Positions 43,320 through 53,392 are shown, counted from the stretch's first letter. The stretch: DNA of 64,000 bases from Aquisalimonas sp007126095 (GCF_048323695.1 NZ_JBLWFT010000001.1:1025734-1089733), one strand, 5' to 3'. Program-made: numbers and translations. Notes: generated by a model not told the origin, from the letters alone.

Positions 43320-44359
43320 GCCCGGGCCTCCGCCGACGGGGGGTGAATGAACATGGCATCGCCGTAACTGAAGAACCGGTAGCGCCGGGCGACCGCATGA
43401 TCATAGGCGGCCATGACATGCCGGTGCCCGGCGAAGGCACTGACCAGCATGATCAGGCTCGACTCCGGCAGGTGGAAATTCGTCACCAGGGCGTCGACGA
43501 CCCGGAACCGGTACCCCGGGTAGATGAAGATGTCGGTCTCGCCCTGGAACGGTGACAGCTCGCCGTCGCGGGCGGCGCTCTCCAGCGCCCGCACCACCGT
43601 CGTGCCCACGGCCACTACGCGGCCACCGCGCTCACGGCAGGCCCGCACCTGCTCGCAGGTCCGCTCCCGGACCTGCAGCAGCTCGCTGTGCATGTGGTGC
43701 TCTTCCACGTTCTCGGCACGCACCGGCTGAAAGGTACCGGCACCGACATGCAGCGTCACCTGGGCCTGCTCCACACCCGATCCGGCAAGCCGTTCCAGCA
43801 TCGCCGCATCGAAATGGAGCCCCGCCGTGGGTGCCGCCACCGCGCCGGGCTCCCGGGCGAACACGGTCTGATAGCGATCGTGATCGGCGGCTTCGTCGGC
43901 GCGCTGAATATAGGGCGGCAGCGGCACGTGGCCGTGGGCGTCCAGGTAGGCGAACAGGTCCTCGACGCCGTGAATCGACAACACGAAGCAGGCGCCGTCG
44001 CGCCCTTCCACCTCGGCCTCAACGCCGCCATCCAGATGGAGCCACGTCCCGGTTGCCGGGGCACGACTGACCCGCAGGTGCGCCAGCACCCGCCGATCCC
44101 CGAGCACCCGTTCCAGCAATACTTCAACGCGACCGCCCGACGCCTTGTGCCCGAACAGGCGCGCCGGAATCACGCGGGTATCGTTGAGCACCAGCAGGTC
44201 ACCCGGCCGCAGTAACGACCCCAGGTCGGCGAATGCGCGGTCCGCCACCTGACCCGTGGTGCCATCGAGGCACAGAAGACGGCTGTCGGTCCGGCGTTCG
44301 AGGGGCCGCTCGGCGATCAGCTCCTGCGGGAGATCGAAATGGAAATCACGTCGGCGCAT
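43316..44359 (-). CDS. queA: S-adenosylmethionine:tRNA ribosyltransferase-isomerase
   Basis: QueA converts preQ1 in tRNA to epoxyqueuosine using SAM. The 347-aa protein has DFHFDLPQELIAERPL at the start, RPGDLLVLNDTRVIPARL, and APTAGLHF, and ends with HRHVMAAYDHAV. ATG 44359 matches the E. coli start by the DFxFELP pattern. The gap to the upstream tRNA-Leu is only 22 nt and holds no Shine-Dalgarno sequence. The frame is open upstream through the tRNA, but that part is not protein. Confidence 0.95.
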   Translation of the reverse strand: MRRRDFHFDLPQELIAERPLERRTDSRLLCLDGTTGQVADRAFADLGSLLRPGDLLVLNDTRVIPARLFGHKASGGRVEVLLERVLGDRRVLAHLRVSRAPATGTWLHLDGGVEAEVEGRDGACFVLSIHGVEDLFAYLDAHGHVPLPPYIQRADEAADHDRYQTVFAREPGAVAAPTAGLHFDAAMLERLAGSGVEQAQVTLHVGAGTFQPVRAENVEEHHMHSELLQVRERTCEQVRACRERGGRVVAVGTTVVRALESAARDGELSPFQGETDIFIYPGYRFRVVDALVTNFHLPESSLIMLVSAFAGHRHVMAAYDHAVARRYRFFSYGDAMFIHPPSAEARA

Positions 44360-44381
44360 GGGAGGGTTCAGCACAAGAATA

Positions 44382-44467
44382 TGGTGCCCCGGGGGAGAGT
44401 CGAACTCCCACGGCCAAAGGCCACTCGATTTTGAGTCGAGCGCGTCTACCAGTTCCGCCACCGGGGC
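44382..44467 (-). tRNA. tRNA-Leu (anticodon CAA)
   Basis: The minus strand begins GCCCCGG and ends CCGGGGC-A-CCA, with CCA encoded. The D arm, the anticodon loop CTCAAAA (anticodon CAA, codon UUG), a long variable arm and a GTTCGAC T-loop are present. The class II variable arm plus the CAA anticodon identify leucine. Its 3-prime end lies 22 nt upstream of queA on the same strand. Confidence 0.95.
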
Positions 44468-44588
44468 ATGGTGTTGGGCGTGCCACCCGTTAGACTCGCG
44501 GCCGCGCCACAGGGCGCGTAGTCTGCCACAAACCGGGGAAAAATGCCCAGCGGGCCCCGCTCGCCACCGGGGCCCCGCCGGAGGAGAA

Positions 44589-45191
44589 TCAGTCCATGAC
44601 TGCACGCCAGCCGTCGCGAATCTCGTCGCTGGTGCGCTCCTGCGTGTCGGGCTCAGGATAGCTCTGGTGTGTGTGCCAGGCGATCAGGGATTCGCGGACC
44701 AGTGCGGCCGCCACCTCCTGGTAGCGCTCCACGGAGACGCCACGATCCGGACGGTAGGCGCCGTCCAGCTCTCCGTCTTCGGACAGCGAGAGCACGACAC
44801 GGAAGTTGATGGCTTCCCCGGCCCGGCGGCCATGATCGATCACGCCGGCGGAACGGGCACTGCGCGTCATATCGTACAGATGGTCGCCGTCGGCGTCGCG
44901 AATGACCACTTCGTAGCGGGGGTTCTGCTCACCGCGGGTCGTGACCACAATTTCGCGGGCGTCCAGCGGCAGAGGGGCAAGATCGGCCACCACCGCGGCC
45001 ATCGCTTCATCCAGCGCGGCACTGGGCTGGGGATCATCCAGTGCGGCGCGATAACGGCTCTCCATGACAATAAGAATCAGAACAATCACCACCGTGGCCG
45101 CCGCGGCGAGCCCGATCCAGAGCTGGCGCCGGGTCTTGCGATCGTAAGCGTCCGCCTCGTCGAGGGTGCGTGGTTCGTTCTCGTTCGTCAT
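44589..45191 (-). CDS. Membrane-anchored protein of unknown function, 200 aa
   Basis: The protein has a short acidic cytoplasmic start, one membrane helix (WIGLAAAATVVIVLILIVM near 25-43) and a periplasmic domain of about 150 residues rich in Asp, Arg and Ala. The domain has beta-strand patterns such as EIVVTTRGEQNPRYEVVIRDADGD and ends in a Trp-containing helix. I recognise no family or motif. It sits between ttcA and tRNA-Leu and is the likely first gene before the tRNA-queA run. The codon use is like its neighbours. Confidence 0.7.
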   Translation of the reverse strand: MTNENEPRTLDEADAYDRKTRRQLWIGLAAAATVVIVLILIVMESRYRAALDDPQPSAALDEAMAAVVADLAPLPLDAREIVVTTRGEQNPRYEVVIRDADGDHLYDMTRSARSAGVIDHGRRAGEAINFRVVLSLSEDGELDGAYRPDRGVSVERYQEVAAALVRESLIAWHTHQSYPEPDTQERTSDEIRDGWRAVMD

Positions 45192-45342
45192 TGATGAGCG
45201 CCTCCGGTTGACGGGCCAACGGCCCGGTGATTTTCATCCCCGCCTTTGACGCGCGGGAAGGGCCAGGGTTCCCGGCCGTCCAAGGGAAGGATAAACCACG
45301 ATCGCGCACCTTACCCGCAGGAGAGAGAGACCCGCGCGATGC

Positions 45343-46185
<843 letters not shown>

Positions 46186-46267
46186 CGCGGATTCCGGGCG
46201 GGTTGTTGCGATGGGGGTTTATACCATCCGTGCCGCCCCGGACCCAACCAGGCAAGCGGACCATCCC

Positions 46268-48085
46268 ATGCAGCACGGCGACACCACAACCCAGCGCCCG
46301 CATGCCGTCCGGCTGGAGCCGCTGCGCCACCTGACGGGCTTCCTCCGCCGTTACCGCGGGCGCGTACTCGCTGCCGTAGTCGCACTGGTGGTGGCGGCCG
46401 GTAGCGTGCTGGCGGTTGGGCAGGCCCTGCGGCTGGTGGTGGACCAGGGGTTCCTCGGCGACGACCCGGCGCAGCTGGACAGGCTGCTGGCGCTGACCCT
46501 GGGTGTCATCCTGCTCATGGCCGCGGCGTCGGCCGTGCGCTTCTATCTGGTCTCGTGGATCGGCGAACGTGTGGCCGCGGACCTGCGCAAGGCGGTGTTC
46601 AACCACGTCATGCGCCAGGAGCCGGCGTTTTTCGAACTGAACGGCGTGGGCGAGATCCAGTCACGGCTGACCACCGACACCAGCGTGCTACAGACAATCC
46701 TGGGCTCGTCATTCTCCATTGCCCTGCGTAACGCGCTGCTGCTCGTAGGCGCCATCGCCATGCTGTTCGTGACCAGCCCGCGCCTGACCGCGCTGGTACT
46801 GGTCGGGCTGCCGGTGGTGCTCATCCCCATTCTGTTCTTCGGCCGTCGGGTGCGGCGACTGTCCCGCTCCAGCCAGGACCGCATCGCCGACGTCGGCAGC
46901 CACGCCGGCGAGACACTGCAGGCCATCCGCACGGTACAGGCGTTCGGTCATGAATCCGCCGACCGGGCGCGCTTTGAAGGCCACGTGGATACCGCGTTCA
47001 CCACCGCCATGCGCCGCATCCGCCAGCGCGCCTGGCTGGTGGGCATGGCCATGGGGCTCGCGTTCACCGCCGTGGGCATCATCCTCTGGCAGGGTGGCCA
47101 CGACGTGCTGGCCGGGCGTATGACCGGCGGCGAACTCTCCGCGTTCGTGTTCTACGCCGTCCTGGCTGCGGGCGCGACAGGCGCCGTGTCGGAGGTGTCG
47201 GGGGAGCTGTTCCGCGCCGCCGGGGCCACCGAACGGCTAATGGAGCTGCTCGCCGCGCGCCCGGCCATTACGGCACCAGACGAACCACAACCCCTCCGCC
47301 GGCCCGTCCAGGGCGCCGTCACCCTGGAGCGCGTGCGCTTCGCCTACCCGGCACGCCCTGCCGACCCCGTCATCGAGGATTTCGACCTCACCGTGGCACC
47401 GGGGGAACGGGTCGCCCTGGTGGGACCGTCCGGCGCCGGCAAGAGCACGCTGTTCGGGCTCCTGCTGCGGTTCTACGACCCGCAGGCGGGCCGCATTCTG
47501 TTCGACGGCCACGATCTGCGAGCCCTGGATCCTGCTGAACTGCGCGCACAGATCGGACTGGTGGCACAGGAGCCGACCCTGTTCACCGGCAACGCCTGGG
47601 ACAATATCGGCTACGGACGCCAGGACGCGGATGCGGGCGCCATCCGCGAGGCGGCCGCGGCGGCGCACTGCACGGAGTTCCTGGATCGCCTCCCGGACGG
47701 CTTCGACACCCAGCTGGGCCCCGGTGGCGTACAGCTTTCCGGCGGTCAGCGCCAGCGCATCGCCATCGCCCGGGCCATTCTGCGCAATCCCGCCCTATTG
47801 CTGCTGGACGAGGCGACCAGCAGCCTGGATGCGGACAGTGAAGCGCGGATACAGGCAGCGCTGGTCGACCTCATGCGTGACCGAACCAGCCTGGTCATCG
47901 CCCATCGTCTGGCCACGGTGCAGTCGGCGGACCGCATCGTGGTTATGCAGCACGGGCGGATCGAGGCACAGGGCAGCCACCGGGAACTGATCGCAAGCAG
48001 CCCCGTATATGCGCACCTGGCGGCACTTCAATTCAGCACGGAGCCAGCTCAAACACCAGCAAGCAAGCATCCTGCCCGTGGGTGA
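46268..48085 (+). CDS. ABC exporter, fused membrane and ATPase domains (MsbA-like)
   Basis: The 605-aa protein has six membrane helices in residues 1-320 (ABC_membrane domain) and a nucleotide-binding domain after about 350. Walker A is GPSGAGKST, the Q-loop is in GLVAQEPTLFTGN, the signature is LSGGQRQR, and Walker B is LLLLDEATSSLD. The H-loop His is in VIAHRLAT. It is a half-transporter of the ABCB type and dimerises to export lipids, drugs or peptides. The start at ATG 46268 is chosen because the frame upstream lacks homology. A PadR regulator follows 116 bp later on the same strand. Confidence 0.9.
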   Translation: MQHGDTTTQRPHAVRLEPLRHLTGFLRRYRGRVLAAVVALVVAAGSVLAVGQALRLVVDQGFLGDDPAQLDRLLALTLGVILLMAAASAVRFYLVSWIGERVAADLRKAVFNHVMRQEPAFFELNGVGEIQSRLTTDTSVLQTILGSSFSIALRNALLLVGAIAMLFVTSPRLTALVLVGLPVVLIPILFFGRRVRRLSRSSQDRIADVGSHAGETLQAIRTVQAFGHESADRARFEGHVDTAFTTAMRRIRQRAWLVGMAMGLAFTAVGIILWQGGHDVLAGRMTGGELSAFVFYAVLAAGATGAVSEVSGELFRAAGATERLMELLAARPAITAPDEPQPLRRPVQGAVTLERVRFAYPARPADPVIEDFDLTVAPGERVALVGPSGAGKSTLFGLLLRFYDPQAGRILFDGHDLRALDPAELRAQIGLVAQEPTLFTGNAWDNIGYGRQDADAGAIREAAAAAHCTEFLDRLPDGFDTQLGPGGVQLSGGQRQRIAIARAILRNPALLLLDEATSSLDADSEARIQAALVDLMRDRTSLVIAHRLATVQSADRIVVMQHGRIEAQGSHRELIASSPVYAHLAALQFSTEPAQTPASKHPARG

Positions 48086-48201
48086 TGCTGCAATGCAGCA
48101 CGCCTGATCTAAGAGTCGATTGCCACTGACAAAAACGATCTAAGCGGCACTATTTCGGTGTGCTATATAACGGTTCAGGCTCTTTCCCTACGACCACCGA
48201 G

Positions 48202-48729
48202 GTGGACCCGCTGGACACACGCACCCTTTGTCTCGGCGCTCTCACCGAAGGCGATGCCTCCGGTTACGAGATCCGCAAACTCCTTCTGGAGCGGTTCGGC
48301 CATTTTCTCGACGTGAGTTTCGGCTCCATCTACCCCGCGCTGGCCGCACTGCTGCAGGAGGGGCTGGTGGACTGTCAGGAGATCACTCAGCGCGGGCGGC
48401 CGGACAAGAAGCGCTACCGCATCACGGATGCCGGCCATGATGCGTTCGTGGCCTCTCTGCTGCAGTCACCGGGGCGGCACAAGACCCGCTCCGAGTTTCT
48501 CGCACTGCTGTGCTTCGCCCACTTCATGCCGCCGGAACAGGTCCAGTGGGTGCTGGACGAACGCCACAGCGAGTTCGAGGCCGCCATGCACGAGGCAGAC
48601 CGCTGGCTGGCGGAGAGCGGCGACGGCACCCCCGCCGGTATGCGCTTTGCTGCCGGCTTCCGTCGTGCCCTCATGGCCGCCGCCTGCGACTACATCCGCG
48701 AGCACCGTGTGGAACTGAAGCAGCGCTGA
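48202..48729 (+). CDS. PadR family transcriptional regulator
   Basis: From GTG 48202 the protein is 175 aa. It has a winged-helix domain with LCLGALTEGDASGYEIRKLLLERFGHF and SFGSIYPALAALLQEGLV, and RGRPDKKRYRITDAG in the wing. A C-terminal helical dimerisation domain follows (vinculin-like, PadR_2). The start is uncertain: an upstream GTG at 48160 is in frame and neither has a strong ribosome site; PadR proteins usually begin a few residues before RTLCLG, which favours 48202. It may control the ABC exporter just upstream, as PadR proteins often do. Confidence 0.88.
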   Translation: MDPLDTRTLCLGALTEGDASGYEIRKLLLERFGHFLDVSFGSIYPALAALLQEGLVDCQEITQRGRPDKKRYRITDAGHDAFVASLLQSPGRHKTRSEFLALLCFAHFMPPEQVQWVLDERHSEFEAAMHEADRWLAESGDGTPAGMRFAAGFRRALMAAACDYIREHRVELKQR

Positions 48730-48859
48730 CACCCTCGCCCCGTGACCGCCCGGCCGGAACATGGCCACCGCAGTATCTTCCACCCGGGGTGACACGCTAC
48801 CATCGGTGAACAAGCCGATAACGCTGTCTTCGCCATCACTGAATCAATAGGGCGCCACA

Positions 48860-50722
48860 TTGCCTCACTCCCATGACGGCGATCGGGGCGCTGACCCGAT
48901 CGCCCAGGCGCGCCACCTCGCGGATCTGGAACATCTCCGGGAACGCAACGCCCGTCTGGAACTCTTCGTGCGGCTGTCCACCCGGGCGGTTGCCGATATC
49001 AATGATGCGCGCGCCCTGACCCGGGACGCCCTATCGCAGCTCGCCACACACCTCCGCATTGTCGGGGTATTCGCCTGGAACGGCCCCGCCGAAGGCATGC
49101 TGCTGGTGGCGTCCACGGTGAAAGAGGCGACCGGGGGCGTACTGCGGCTGGACACCGATCTCACACCGCATGACCCGGCCGGCACGGCGTCCTGGGCGGA
49201 CTCGTTCCGGTCGCTGGATGCCGCGCGCAGCGCCACCGGGTTGCCGTTGAGCACGCTGAATTCCCATGTCGTGCTGAATTGCCCGGTTACGGAGACGCTC
49301 CAGCTCGCCATCGCGCTGGTCGACAGCACGGACGACCCCATTCCCGCGGAGGACGTGGCCTATGCCGCGTCAGTGCTCAACCTGCTGGCGCTGATCCACG
49401 CCCAGGAGCAGCGCCAGAGCGAAGCGGCAACCCTCGCCTACACCGACCCGCTGACGGGCATCGCCAACCGGCGGGCGTTCGTCGACCAGGCAAACCGCCA
49501 CATGGCCCTCGCCAGTCGCGAGAACCGCGCCATGGCGCTGCTTTTCATCGATCTGAACCGCTTCAAGGACGTCAACGATTCCTTCGGCCACAGTGTTGGC
49601 GATGAACTGCTCAACCAGATCACTGCGCGCATCAACGGTGTCTGTCGCACCAGCGACCTGCTCGCCCGCCTGGGCGGCGACGAGTTCGGCCTGTTGCTGC
49701 CGCTGACCAACGCGGACGGTGCGCTGGCCATGGCAGCACGGATCCACGACGCCCTGCTGGCCCCGTTCAGCCTCGCCGGGGAGACCATCCAGTGCGGCAC
49801 CAGCGTCGGCATCGCGGTGTTTCCCGACCACGGTGAGACGGTGGACGACCTCCAGCAGGCCGCCGACGCCGCCATGTACAGCGCCAAACACTCGCAGGAA
49901 CCGACCCGGGTTTACAGGCCGCCCCAGAACCAGAGCGCCCGCCAGACCCTGCTCATCGACCAGCGGCTGCGCCGGGTGATCAACGGCGAAGACGGTGCCA
50001 TCGCGCTGCACTGCCAGCCCATCGTCGCCCTGGACGACGGCTGCGCCGTCCGCGAACTCGAAGTGCTCTCCCGGTTCGACACATCGGACATGGGGCGCCT
50101 GACTCCGGATCAGTTCATTCCCGTTGCGGAGCGCAACGGGTTGATCGTCGATCTGGACCGACTCATCCTGAAGCAGACTGTCGCCGCCATGGCGGGTTCG
50201 GACACGGTCATGTCCGTGAATATCGCCGCACCAACCCTGTACCACGCCGATTTTCCCGCGTACGTGAGCGAACTGCTCGACGCCTCCGGAATCGGTCCGC
50301 ATCAGCTCTACCTCGAGATCACCGAACGGGTGGTCACCGACCCTGGCCGCGCGCTTGCCGCGCTGGAGGCGCTGTCCAGCGCCGGGGTGCGCATTGCTCT
50401 GGATGACTTCGGCACCGGCTATTCCTCCCTCACGGTCATCGCCGACCTGCCGATACATCGCATCAAGATCGACCGCCGCTTCGTCCAGCAGCTCGGCGCC
50501 GAGCACCCGTTGCAGCGGGCCATCGTGGAGAGCGTGGTGGCCATGGCCGACGGCCTCGGAGTCTCCCTGGTGGCGGAAGGCATCGAGACTCTCGCGCAGG
50601 AGCAGGCCGTCCGGGACCATGGGATACTGCTGGCCCAAGGGTATCGCTTCGGGCGTCCGGAACCCATGGAAGTTATGAGACCGCAGCCTGTGCCCGGCCT
50701 TGGGCACGAGCGTGGAACGTGA
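48860..50722 (+). CDS. GAF-like/GGDEF/EAL protein (diguanylate cyclase and phosphodiesterase)
   Basis: The 620-aa soluble protein has a GAF-like sensor at about 30-180, GGDEF at 190-355 and EAL at 370-605. The cyclase motif GGDEF (272-276) is intact and is preceded by the I-site RTSD (263-266), so product inhibition is expected. The EAL motif reads EVLSR (401-405) instead of EALxR. The other catalytic residues remain: Asn 454, Glu 486, DDFGTGYSS from 515, Lys 536 and Glu 573. The start is TTG 48860. It leads an operon with H-NOX (36 bp downstream) and a second EAL protein. Confidence 0.92.
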   Translation: MPHSHDGDRGADPIAQARHLADLEHLRERNARLELFVRLSTRAVADINDARALTRDALSQLATHLRIVGVFAWNGPAEGMLLVASTVKEATGGVLRLDTDLTPHDPAGTASWADSFRSLDAARSATGLPLSTLNSHVVLNCPVTETLQLAIALVDSTDDPIPAEDVAYAASVLNLLALIHAQEQRQSEAATLAYTDPLTGIANRRAFVDQANRHMALASRENRAMALLFIDLNRFKDVNDSFGHSVGDELLNQITARINGVCRTSDLLARLGGDEFGLLLPLTNADGALAMAARIHDALLAPFSLAGETIQCGTSVGIAVFPDHGETVDDLQQAADAAMYSAKHSQEPTRVYRPPQNQSARQTLLIDQRLRRVINGEDGAIALHCQPIVALDDGCAVRELEVLSRFDTSDMGRLTPDQFIPVAERNGLIVDLDRLILKQTVAAMAGSDTVMSVNIAAPTLYHADFPAYVSELLDASGIGPHQLYLEITERVVTDPGRALAALEALSSAGVRIALDDFGTGYSSLTVIADLPIHRIKIDRRFVQQLGAEHPLQRAIVESVVAMADGLGVSLVAEGIETLAQEQAVRDHGILLAQGYRFGRPEPMEVMRPQPVPGLGHERGT

Positions 50723-50758
50723 TACGAGTACCTCAATGCAGAGCGCAGGCTGCAAGCC

Positions 50759-51337
50759 ATGATCGGACTGATACAACACACCTTGCTGGTGCTGCTGGAG
50801 AAGGAAGGCGGCACCCCGCTGAAACGCCGCATCCTGACCGACTGCGGGCTGGCCCCGGAGACCTACTTCCCCATCCACCAGGATTTCCCCGACACCCAGT
50901 GCTCCGCATTGATCACCGCCACCGCCATGAACATGGGCATCGACGAGCGGACGCTCTGGGGCCTGTATGCGGACCACTTCCTGGCGGAGGCGCGGGAGAT
51001 CTTTCCGCGGTTCTTCGAACTGGCCCCATCGGCCCGGGACTTTCTCCTGCGTCAACCCACCATCCACTGCGCGTTTGGCGCCGGGCTGCGCGACCCGGAG
51101 GCGCGGGAACAGGTACGGGACAAGTTCCAGATCACCGAAGACGGCGGCGACCTCATTGTGCGTTACCGCTCCCACCTGCAGCTATGCCAGCTCTACGGCG
51201 CCCTGGCTGAACGGGTATTGCGGCTCTATGAGGAACCGGGCAGCGTCGAGGAACTCCAGTGCCGGCATCAGGGACATGACGCCTGCACGTTCCGCATCAG
51301 CTTCCACAAGGATACCGGCAAGGCTGCCACGCAATGA
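50759..51337 (+). CDS. H-NOX (heme NO/oxygen-binding) sensor protein
   Basis: The 192-aa protein has the H-NOX layout: MIGLIQHTLL start, helical distal domain, IHCAF with proximal heme ligand His at 103, and a C-terminal subdomain ending GHDACTFRISF, matching the HTGADHC ending of known H-NOX. His 103 is at the same residue number as in Shewanella H-NOX. The propionate motif YxSxR is at 136-140 but reads YRSHL, with Leu in place of Arg. Y136 and S138 are kept. H-NOX proteins bind NO and control adjacent cyclic-di-GMP enzymes. It starts 36 bp after a GGDEF-EAL gene and overlaps the next EAL gene by 4 bp. Confidence 0.85.
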   Translation: MIGLIQHTLLVLLEKEGGTPLKRRILTDCGLAPETYFPIHQDFPDTQCSALITATAMNMGIDERTLWGLYADHFLAEAREIFPRFFELAPSARDFLLRQPTIHCAFGAGLRDPEAREQVRDKFQITEDGGDLIVRYRSHLQLCQLYGALAERVLRLYEEPGSVEELQCRHQGHDACTFRISFHKDTGKAATQ

Positions 51338-53244
51338 CCGATCGCCCCGGCCGTTCCGCGTCCTCCTCGACGCGGGAGGCCATCGCGCAGATTGCCAATA
51401 CCCTCTGCGACGTCGTCGACAACCGCTTCGACCTGCGGGTGGACGTGGACAGCGACGATCTGGAGGTCCAGAAGCTGGCGATGCTGGTGAATTTCGTCCT
51501 GGAACAGATCCGCCGCAACCTCGGCGAAGTGGAAGAGGCGCGCGCCGAGCTGGAAAAGCGCGTTGTGGAGCGCACGGAACGGCTGAACCTGGTGATCGCG
51601 GGCGCCAACGACGGCGTCTGGGAATGGCTTCCGGACACGGATCAGCTCCTGGTCTCCGACCGCTGGCTGGAGCAGATCGGGCACCCGGAAAGCAGTCGCG
51701 ACTGGACCACCGCCCGCTGGATCGAGCTGGTCCACCGACGCGACGCCCCGCGGATCCGGCGCGCCATCCGCCGTGTGCTCACCGGTGAGGACGAACACCT
51801 TCGTGTCGAGTTCCGTTTACGCGAGGACGTGCTCGGCCAGGAGCGCCTGATGCTGGCGCGCGGCGCCACACTGCGGGATCACCGGGGCCACGTCCTGCGG
51901 CTCGGCGGTACGCAGACGGACATCACCCGGCGATTCTGGAACGACCCGGAAACGGGGCTGTTCACCGAACGCGCACTGCTGGCGCACCTGGGTGACCTGG
52001 ACCTGGACAGCGAGGACTCAATCGCCGTGATGGTCCGCATGCGCATTCTGGGCGGCTCGGCCACGTCCAGCCCCGAAGAGAGCCTGCGCGCCGTCCACCA
52101 GCACGTAGCCCACCGGTTGACGGACCTCATTCCCCACGGGCCGCTGCGGATCGGGCTGACCTCCGGCGACACAGTCACCGCCATCGCACCCGCGGCAACT
52201 GCACCCGAGCTAATCAGCGCCAACCTGGAAGGCCTCATGGAAACCACCCTCGTGGTCGGCAACGAACGCCTGTGGCTGCGTCCGGCGGTCGGCATTGCCG
52301 ATACCAGCACACTGGAAAGCCGCGATCCGGCCATGCTGCTGGAGAGCGCCCGCACGGCCATGCGCGCCGTGCGCCAGCAGCCCGCGGGTGCGGTGACCCG
52401 GGTCTTCTCACGCCGTTTCCAGCAGCGGATGCTCGCCGACCGGGACGCCGAGAACGTGCTCGCCCAGGCGATCGGGCAGCAGTGGATCACGGCGCATCTG
52501 CAGCCGGTGGTGGACATGGCCACCGGCGGGGTTCACGCCTTCGAGGGCCTGATGCGGCTGCACCACCCGGAGCACGGGCTACTTCCGCCCGGCGTCTATC
52601 TGGATGCCGCGCAGCGCACCGGTTCCATCGATGCGGTGACCCGGCAGGCATTTGCCGCTGCGGCCGAGGCCATGCACTGCCCGGCCATGGCGGAGCGCTT
52701 CGGCGACGGGTTTCTGCTCAGCCTGAACATCGCCCCGGAGCAGCTGGCCAGCCGGACTGCGGCCGACGAACTGCTCGAACTCATCCACGATCTGGACACC
52801 CCTGTGCACCGGATCCAGCTTGAGGTCACCGAGCGCTCGGTGCTCAACGACCCCGCCCACGCCGCGAACGTGCTGAAGCGGCTCCAGGCCGCCGGCGCCA
52901 TCATCGCCATGGACGATTTCGGCACTGGCTACTCCTCCCTGGCCTATCTGCAACAACTCCCCCTGGACGTGCTCAAGATCGACAAGAGCCTGGTGGATCC
53001 GGTGACCTCCAGCGACCGCGCCCTGCGGGTACTGACCACCATCGTCCGACTCGCCGAGGACATTGGCCTGCAGGTGGTTATCGAAGGCGTCGAGACAGAG
53101 GCACAGCTCCAGGCCGTCAGCCAGCTCGGCACCAACCTCTTCCAGGGCTTCCTGCTCGCGCGCCCACAGACACCCCAGGCATTCACCCGGCCCGGCTTCC
53201 TGGATCATATCGCTCATCTGCAGCATCGCCTCACCCTGCGCTGA
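51334..53244 (+). CDS. PAS/degenerate GGDEF/EAL protein (likely c-di-GMP phosphodiesterase)
   Basis: The 636-aa protein has a coiled coil (about 55-85), a PAS-PAC domain (84-200), a degenerate GGDEF (205-360) and an EAL domain (385-625). The GGDEF position reads SGDTV near 277-281, so no cyclase activity is expected. The EAL site is EGLMR (404-408) with Asn 465, ITER-like EVTERS, MDDFGTGYSS (526 on), Lys 548 and Glu 584, so phosphodiesterase activity is likely. The start overlaps the H-NOX stop by 4 bp. It is a candidate direct output of the H-NOX. Confidence 0.92.
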   Translation: MTDRPGRSASSSTREAIAQIANTLCDVVDNRFDLRVDVDSDDLEVQKLAMLVNFVLEQIRRNLGEVEEARAELEKRVVERTERLNLVIAGANDGVWEWLPDTDQLLVSDRWLEQIGHPESSRDWTTARWIELVHRRDAPRIRRAIRRVLTGEDEHLRVEFRLREDVLGQERLMLARGATLRDHRGHVLRLGGTQTDITRRFWNDPETGLFTERALLAHLGDLDLDSEDSIAVMVRMRILGGSATSSPEESLRAVHQHVAHRLTDLIPHGPLRIGLTSGDTVTAIAPAATAPELISANLEGLMETTLVVGNERLWLRPAVGIADTSTLESRDPAMLLESARTAMRAVRQQPAGAVTRVFSRRFQQRMLADRDAENVLAQAIGQQWITAHLQPVVDMATGGVHAFEGLMRLHHPEHGLLPPGVYLDAAQRTGSIDAVTRQAFAAAAEAMHCPAMAERFGDGFLLSLNIAPEQLASRTAADELLELIHDLDTPVHRIQLEVTERSVLNDPAHAANVLKRLQAAGAIIAMDDFGTGYSSLAYLQQLPLDVLKIDKSLVDPVTSSDRALRVLTTIVRLAEDIGLQVVIEGVETEAQLQAVSQLGTNLFQGFLLARPQTPQAFTRPGFLDHIAHLQHRLTLR

Positions 53245-53392
53245 GGCCCGACCGCGTCCGGATCCCGTGCAGCGCGTCACACCATCGCCGTCGCGATACC
53301 GATAGCCTTTACAGGTGTCGGGGTGGTGCAAGCGTGAAGGGCTCCGGCAGAAAAGAATTCAGCGGGTCAACCGCCTAGCAGGGGCACAACAG

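Noticed and set aside
44360..44605. Extension of queA through the tRNA-Leu gene, with a peptide reading ELVDALDSKSSG
   Set aside because: This peptide is a translation of the tRNA-Leu itself, a well-known annotation artefact.
48860..50722. Calling the EAL domain of the first c-di-GMP protein inactive because EAL reads EVL
   Set aside because: All other catalytic residues are in place and variation of the middle residue is common, so inactivity is not supported.
49370..51175. A 601-codon minus-strand frame opposite the GGDEF-EAL and H-NOX genes
   Set aside because: The plus strand encodes recognisable catalytic motifs here, and the minus peptide has none.
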